DNA of 64,000 bases from Demequina sp. NBRC 110051 (GTDB lineage: Bacteria; Actinomycetota; Actinomycetes; Actinomycetales; Demequinaceae), in assembly GCF_002090055.1 (NCBI RefSeq), contig NZ_BBRH01000006.1, positions 124,001 to 188,000 on the forward strand, written 5' to 3'. The notes beneath the pieces were generated by a model. That model had not been told where the DNA came from. It was given only the letters and a program-made list of their open reading frames with translations, and ran no database searches. The number at the start of each line of letters is the position of its first letter. Within the stretch, counting starts at the first letter, position 1. The translations under genes and the position numbers were made by a program. Positions 61,403 to 64,000 of this stretch are shown piece after piece.

Positions 61403-61506
61403 GTACCGCTCAACACACGGCTGGTGCGCGTGGGGCCTCTGCGTGTGGTGTGAATCCTCATGCGTCCCACGGGCCACATCAGCCCCAGGTGTGTGTTGAG
61501 CGGTAC
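61403..61506. repeat. 104-bp palindromic element, copy 2
   Basis: Identical 16-bp arms to copy 1 (61403-61418 and 61491-61506) and identical total length. The interior shares 17 bases at its left end and most of the last 15 with copy 1, while the central 36 bases are unrelated. It lies 13 bases after the nuclease stop and 90 bases before ftsH. Confidence 0.9.
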
Positions 61507-61596
61507 GCGGGCGAGATGCGGCGCGGCGACCGGGAAGAACGCCCACAGCGAAACCCTTCACAGCCACCCCGTGGCCTCGCGTAGTCTCGTAGCACC

Positions 61597-63648
61597 ATGA
61601 AGAATGCCTTCAGTCTGCGCCGCATCATTCCGCTGATCATCCTGGCAGTTGTGCTGGGCTGGCTCGTCTCCGGGCTGTTTGCGCCGCGCGTGCAGCAGAT
61701 CGACACCTCGCAGGGCATGGCGCTGCTGGAGGCCAACCTGGTGGACCAGGCCAAGATGGTCGACGGGGACCAGCGCGTGGAGCTGGTGCTGATCGAGGAC
61801 TTCGCGGATAACCTGCCCGAGGACGCTCCCGCCGAGTGGGCCGACTACCAGGACCGTGTCGAGTTCTTCTACGTCGCGCCGCAGGGCGAGCAGGTCGTCG
61901 ACGCGATCACCGCGGCCGACCCCGCCGGCGGCTACGACTCGGAGGTCCCGCAGACCTCGATCTGGACCACCATCCTCTTCACGTTCCTGCCGATCCTGCT
62001 GCTGGTGGGCCTCTTCTGGTTCCTCATGTCCTCGATGCAGGGCGGCGGCGGCCGTCTCATGCAGTTCGGCAAGTCCAAGGCCTCGCTGGTGACGCCCGAC
62101 ACCCCCACGGTGAAGTTTGACGACGTCGCCGGTGTGGACGAGGCCGTCGACGAGCTGCGCGAGATCCAGGAGTTCCTTGAGGCCCCCGCGAAATTCCAGG
62201 CCGTGGGCGCCAAGATCCCCAAGGGTGTGCTGCTGTACGGGCCTCCCGGCACCGGTAAGACGCTGCTCGCGCGCGCCGTCGCGGGCGAGGCAGGCGTGCC
62301 GTTCTTCCACATTTCTGGTTCGGACTTCGTCGAGATGTTCGTCGGTGTGGGTGCGAGCCGTGTGCGCGACCTGTTCGAGCAGGCCAAGAAGAACGCCCCC
62401 GCCATCATCTTCGTCGACGAGATCGACGCCGTCGGCCGCCACCGCGGCGCCGGCATGGGCGGCGGTCACGACGAGCGCGAGCAGACGCTCAACCAGATGC
62501 TCGTCGAGATGGACGGCTTTGGCGCCACCACCAACGTCATCATCATCGCGGCGACCAACCGCCCCGACATCCTCGACCCCGCGCTGCTGCGCCCGGGCCG
62601 CTTTGACCGCCAGGTGGGCGTCGACGGCCCCGACCTCAAGGGCCGCCTCAAGGTCCTCGAGGTGCACTCGAAGGGCAAGCCGATGGCGCCCGAGGTTGAC
62701 CTCGAGGTCATCGCCCGTCGCACGCCCGGATTTACCGGCGCCGACCTCGCGAACGTCCTCAACGAGGCCGCGCTGCTCACCGCCCGCAAGGATGGCCAAC
62801 TCATTGGCCCGGTGGAGCTGGATGAGGCCATCGACCGCGTCATCGCCGGCCCCCAGAAGCGCACGCGCGTGATGAACGACCACGACAAGACCGTCACCGC
62901 GTACCACGAGGGCGGCCACGCCCTCGTGGCGGCCGCGATGAACCACACGGACCCCGTCACCAAGGTCACGATTCTCCCGCGCGGCCGTGCGCTGGGCTAC
63001 ACGATGGTCATGCCGCAGGAGGACCGCTACTCCAAGACGCGTAACCAGCTGCTCGACAACCTCGCCTACGCGATGGGCGGACGCATTGCCGAGGAGCTCG
63101 TGTTCGGCGACCCGTCCACCGGTGCCAGCAACGACATCTCGCAGGCCACCGACATCGCCCGCCAAATGGTGACCGAGTACGGCATGTCCACGGACATCGG
63201 CTCGGTGCGCCTGGCCGGCAGCTCGGGCGAGGTCTTCATGGGCCGCGACATGGGCCACGGCCGCGACTACTCGGAGCAGAACGCCGCGATCGTCGACCGC
63301 GAGGTCCGCGCGCTCATGGACAACGCGATGGCCGAGGCCACCAAGGCCCTCCAGGGGAACCGCGCCCTGCTCGACCGCCTCGCCGAGGAGCTCCTCGAGA
63401 AGGAGACCCTCAACGAGACCGAGCTCGCGGAGATCTTCGCCGACGTCAAGAAGGTCGCCAAGCGCAAGCACTGGGTCAGCGGCGAGTGGGCGCCCAAGAC
63501 CGCGCCCCGCAAGAAGCCCGTCACCGCCCCCGCGCCGCCGCTCGAGGAGCCCAAGGACACCGTGGGCGAGGAGCCGGCCGATGCCGCGGCTGAGCCCCGT
63601 ACCGACGCACCGACCGACGTTCCGCAAGACGGAACCGACCAGGCATGA
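61597..63648 (+). CDS. ftsH: ATP-dependent zinc metalloprotease
   Basis: The protein has 683 residues. Two membrane spans (about 9-28 and 122-145) flank the extracellular domain. AAA+ motifs: Walker A GPPGTGKT (215-222), Walker B IIFVDEID (270-277), and a second-region-of-homology [20 protein letters not shown]. The protease site is HEGGH (437-441) with Asp513 in SNDISQATD as third zinc ligand. The C-terminal 45 residues are Pro/Ala/Glu-rich. It degrades membrane and short-lived proteins. TAGTCT at 61582-61587 is a likely -10; the message has little or no leader. Confidence 0.97.
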   Translation: MKNAFSLRRIIPLIILAVVLGWLVSGLFAPRVQQIDTSQGMALLEANLVDQAKMVDGDQRVELVLIEDFADNLPEDAPAEWADYQDRVEFFYVAPQGEQVVDAITAADPAGGYDSEVPQTSIWTTILFTFLPILLLVGLFWFLMSSMQGGGGRLMQFGKSKASLVTPDTPTVKFDDVAGVDEAVDELREIQEFLEAPAKFQAVGAKIPKGVLLYGPPGTGKTLLARAVAGEAGVPFFHISGSDFVEMFVGVGASRVRDLFEQAKKNAPAIIFVDEIDAVGRHRGAGMGGGHDEREQTLNQMLVEMDGFGATTNVIIIAATNRPDILDPALLRPGRFDRQVGVDGPDLKGRLKVLEVHSKGKPMAPEVDLEVIARRTPGFTGADLANVLNEAALLTARKDGQLIGPVELDEAIDRVIAGPQKRTRVMNDHDKTVTAYHEGGHALVAAAMNHTDPVTKVTILPRGRALGYTMVMPQEDRYSKTRNQLLDNLAYAMGGRIAEELVFGDPSTGASNDISQATDIARQMVTEYGMSTDIGSVRLAGSSGEVFMGRDMGHGRDYSEQNAAIVDREVRALMDNAMAEATKALQGNRALLDRLAEELLEKETLNETELAEIFADVKKVAKRKHWVSGEWAPKTAPRKKPVTAPAPPLEEPKDTVGEEPADAAAEPRTDAPTDVPQDGTDQA

Positions 63649-64000
63649 CGGTCGACCACGCGCGCGCCGAGGCCGCCGTACGTGAGCTACTGCTCGCGAT
63701 CGGCGAGGACCCCGAACGCGACGGGCTGAAGGACACCCCCGGCCGCGTCGCGCGCGCCTACGACGAGTTCTTCGCGGGCCTGCACCAGGATCCGGGCGAC
63801 ATCCTCAGCACCGTCTTCGAGCTGGGCCATGAGGAGATGATCCTCGTCAAGGACATCGAGCTGTACTCGATGTGCGAGCACCACCTGGTGCCGTTCCACG
63901 GCGTGGCTCACGTGGCCTACATCCCGGGCGAGGACGGCCGCATCACGGGATTAAGTAAGTTGGCTCGCTTAGTTGAGATGTATGCGCGACGCCCGCAGGT
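63645..64000 (+). CDS. folE: GTP cyclohydrolase I (3' end outside window)
   Basis: ATG 63645 overlaps the ftsH stop (ATGA). The first 118 residues are present: [36 protein letters not shown] and the zinc site [20 protein letters not shown] are diagnostic. It starts folate/pterin synthesis. The ftsH-folE pair is the usual actinobacterial order. Confidence 0.95.
   Translation, partial: MTVDHARAEAAVRELLLAIGEDPERDGLKDTPGRVARAYDEFFAGLHQDPGDILSTVFELGHEEMILVKDIELYSMCEHHLVPFHGVAHVAYIPGEDGRITGLSKLARLVEMYARRPQ

Noticed and set aside
61558-63627. 689-residue minus-strand frame
   Set aside because: Shadow of ftsH, which has all catalytic motifs on the plus strand.

Overview
The window is chromosomal DNA from a high-GC Gram-positive actinobacterium, most likely of the order Micrococcales (Demequina/Cellulomonas-like; the genus is a guess). 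The evidence is a strong G/C third-position bias, GTG/TTG starts, many starts lying 6-9 bases after a TAnnnT box (leaderless style), LPxTG/CAP/NlpC-P60/L,D-transpeptidase envelope proteins, and the actinobacterial gene order ppa, dacB, tilS, hpt ... ftsH, folE. No rRNA, convincing tRNA or CRISPR array was seen.

Layout. 1-17.5 kb: a DUF389 membrane protein (cut by the left edge), an initiating sugar-phosphate transferase, an L,D-transpeptidase lipoprotein, a 1205-residue Cys-rich secreted protein, a FAD/Fe-S D-2-hydroxyacid dehydrogenase, a small anchored protein, two CAP lipoproteins, a Wzb-type phosphatase, a DUF4012 protein, two small wall-protein-like genes and a Wzz/BY-kinase. 17.5-28.3 kb: an exopolysaccharide operon (20-codon leader ORF, Wzy, Wzx, five GT4 and two GT2 transferases) in which every stop overlaps the next start. 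28.3-33.2 kb: an SGNH hydrolase, an IS30 element inserted inside an IS3-family element, and an acyltransferase. 33.5-38.8 kb: metX, an NlpC/P60 endopeptidase, a hexapeptide acyltransferase, a phage tail-spike-like fragment and the 3' end of a second NlpC/P60 gene. 38.9-42.8 kb: a sulfotransferase, a GT2, a WecG/TagA transferase and an O-antigen-ligase-like protein. 42.9-46.5 kb: the housekeeping block ppa, dacB, tilS, hpt. 46.5-61.5 kb: an island separating hpt from ftsH. It holds a second ligase-like protein, a 2151-residue repeat-rich secreted protein, cysQ-cysD-cysN-tauE/safE-cysC-like, and a DUF559/Vsr-like nuclease gene bracketed by two 104-bp palindromes. 61.6 kb to the end: ftsH and folE (cut by the right edge).

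How it fits together. Most of the window builds and modifies the cell surface. The phosphotransferase, Wzz/BY-kinase, Wzb phosphatase, Wzx, Wzy and glycosyltransferases form a Wzx/Wzy exopolysaccharide pathway. The sulfotransferase with a nearby PAPS-making and PAP-recycling set (cysD, cysN, cysC-like, cysQ), and no sulfite- or PAPS-reductase beside it, suggests that a surface glycan is sulfated. Three envelope genes (L,D-transpeptidase, Cys-rich secreted protein, NlpC/P60) share GTGAC/GTCAC operator clusters, two of them as triple repeats with a 9-bp period. These resemble MtrA boxes and suggest one envelope regulon.

The strongest candidates for something undescribed are the palindrome-bracketed nuclease cassette, the coupled leader peptide before wzy, the shared operator architecture, and the sulfation module.
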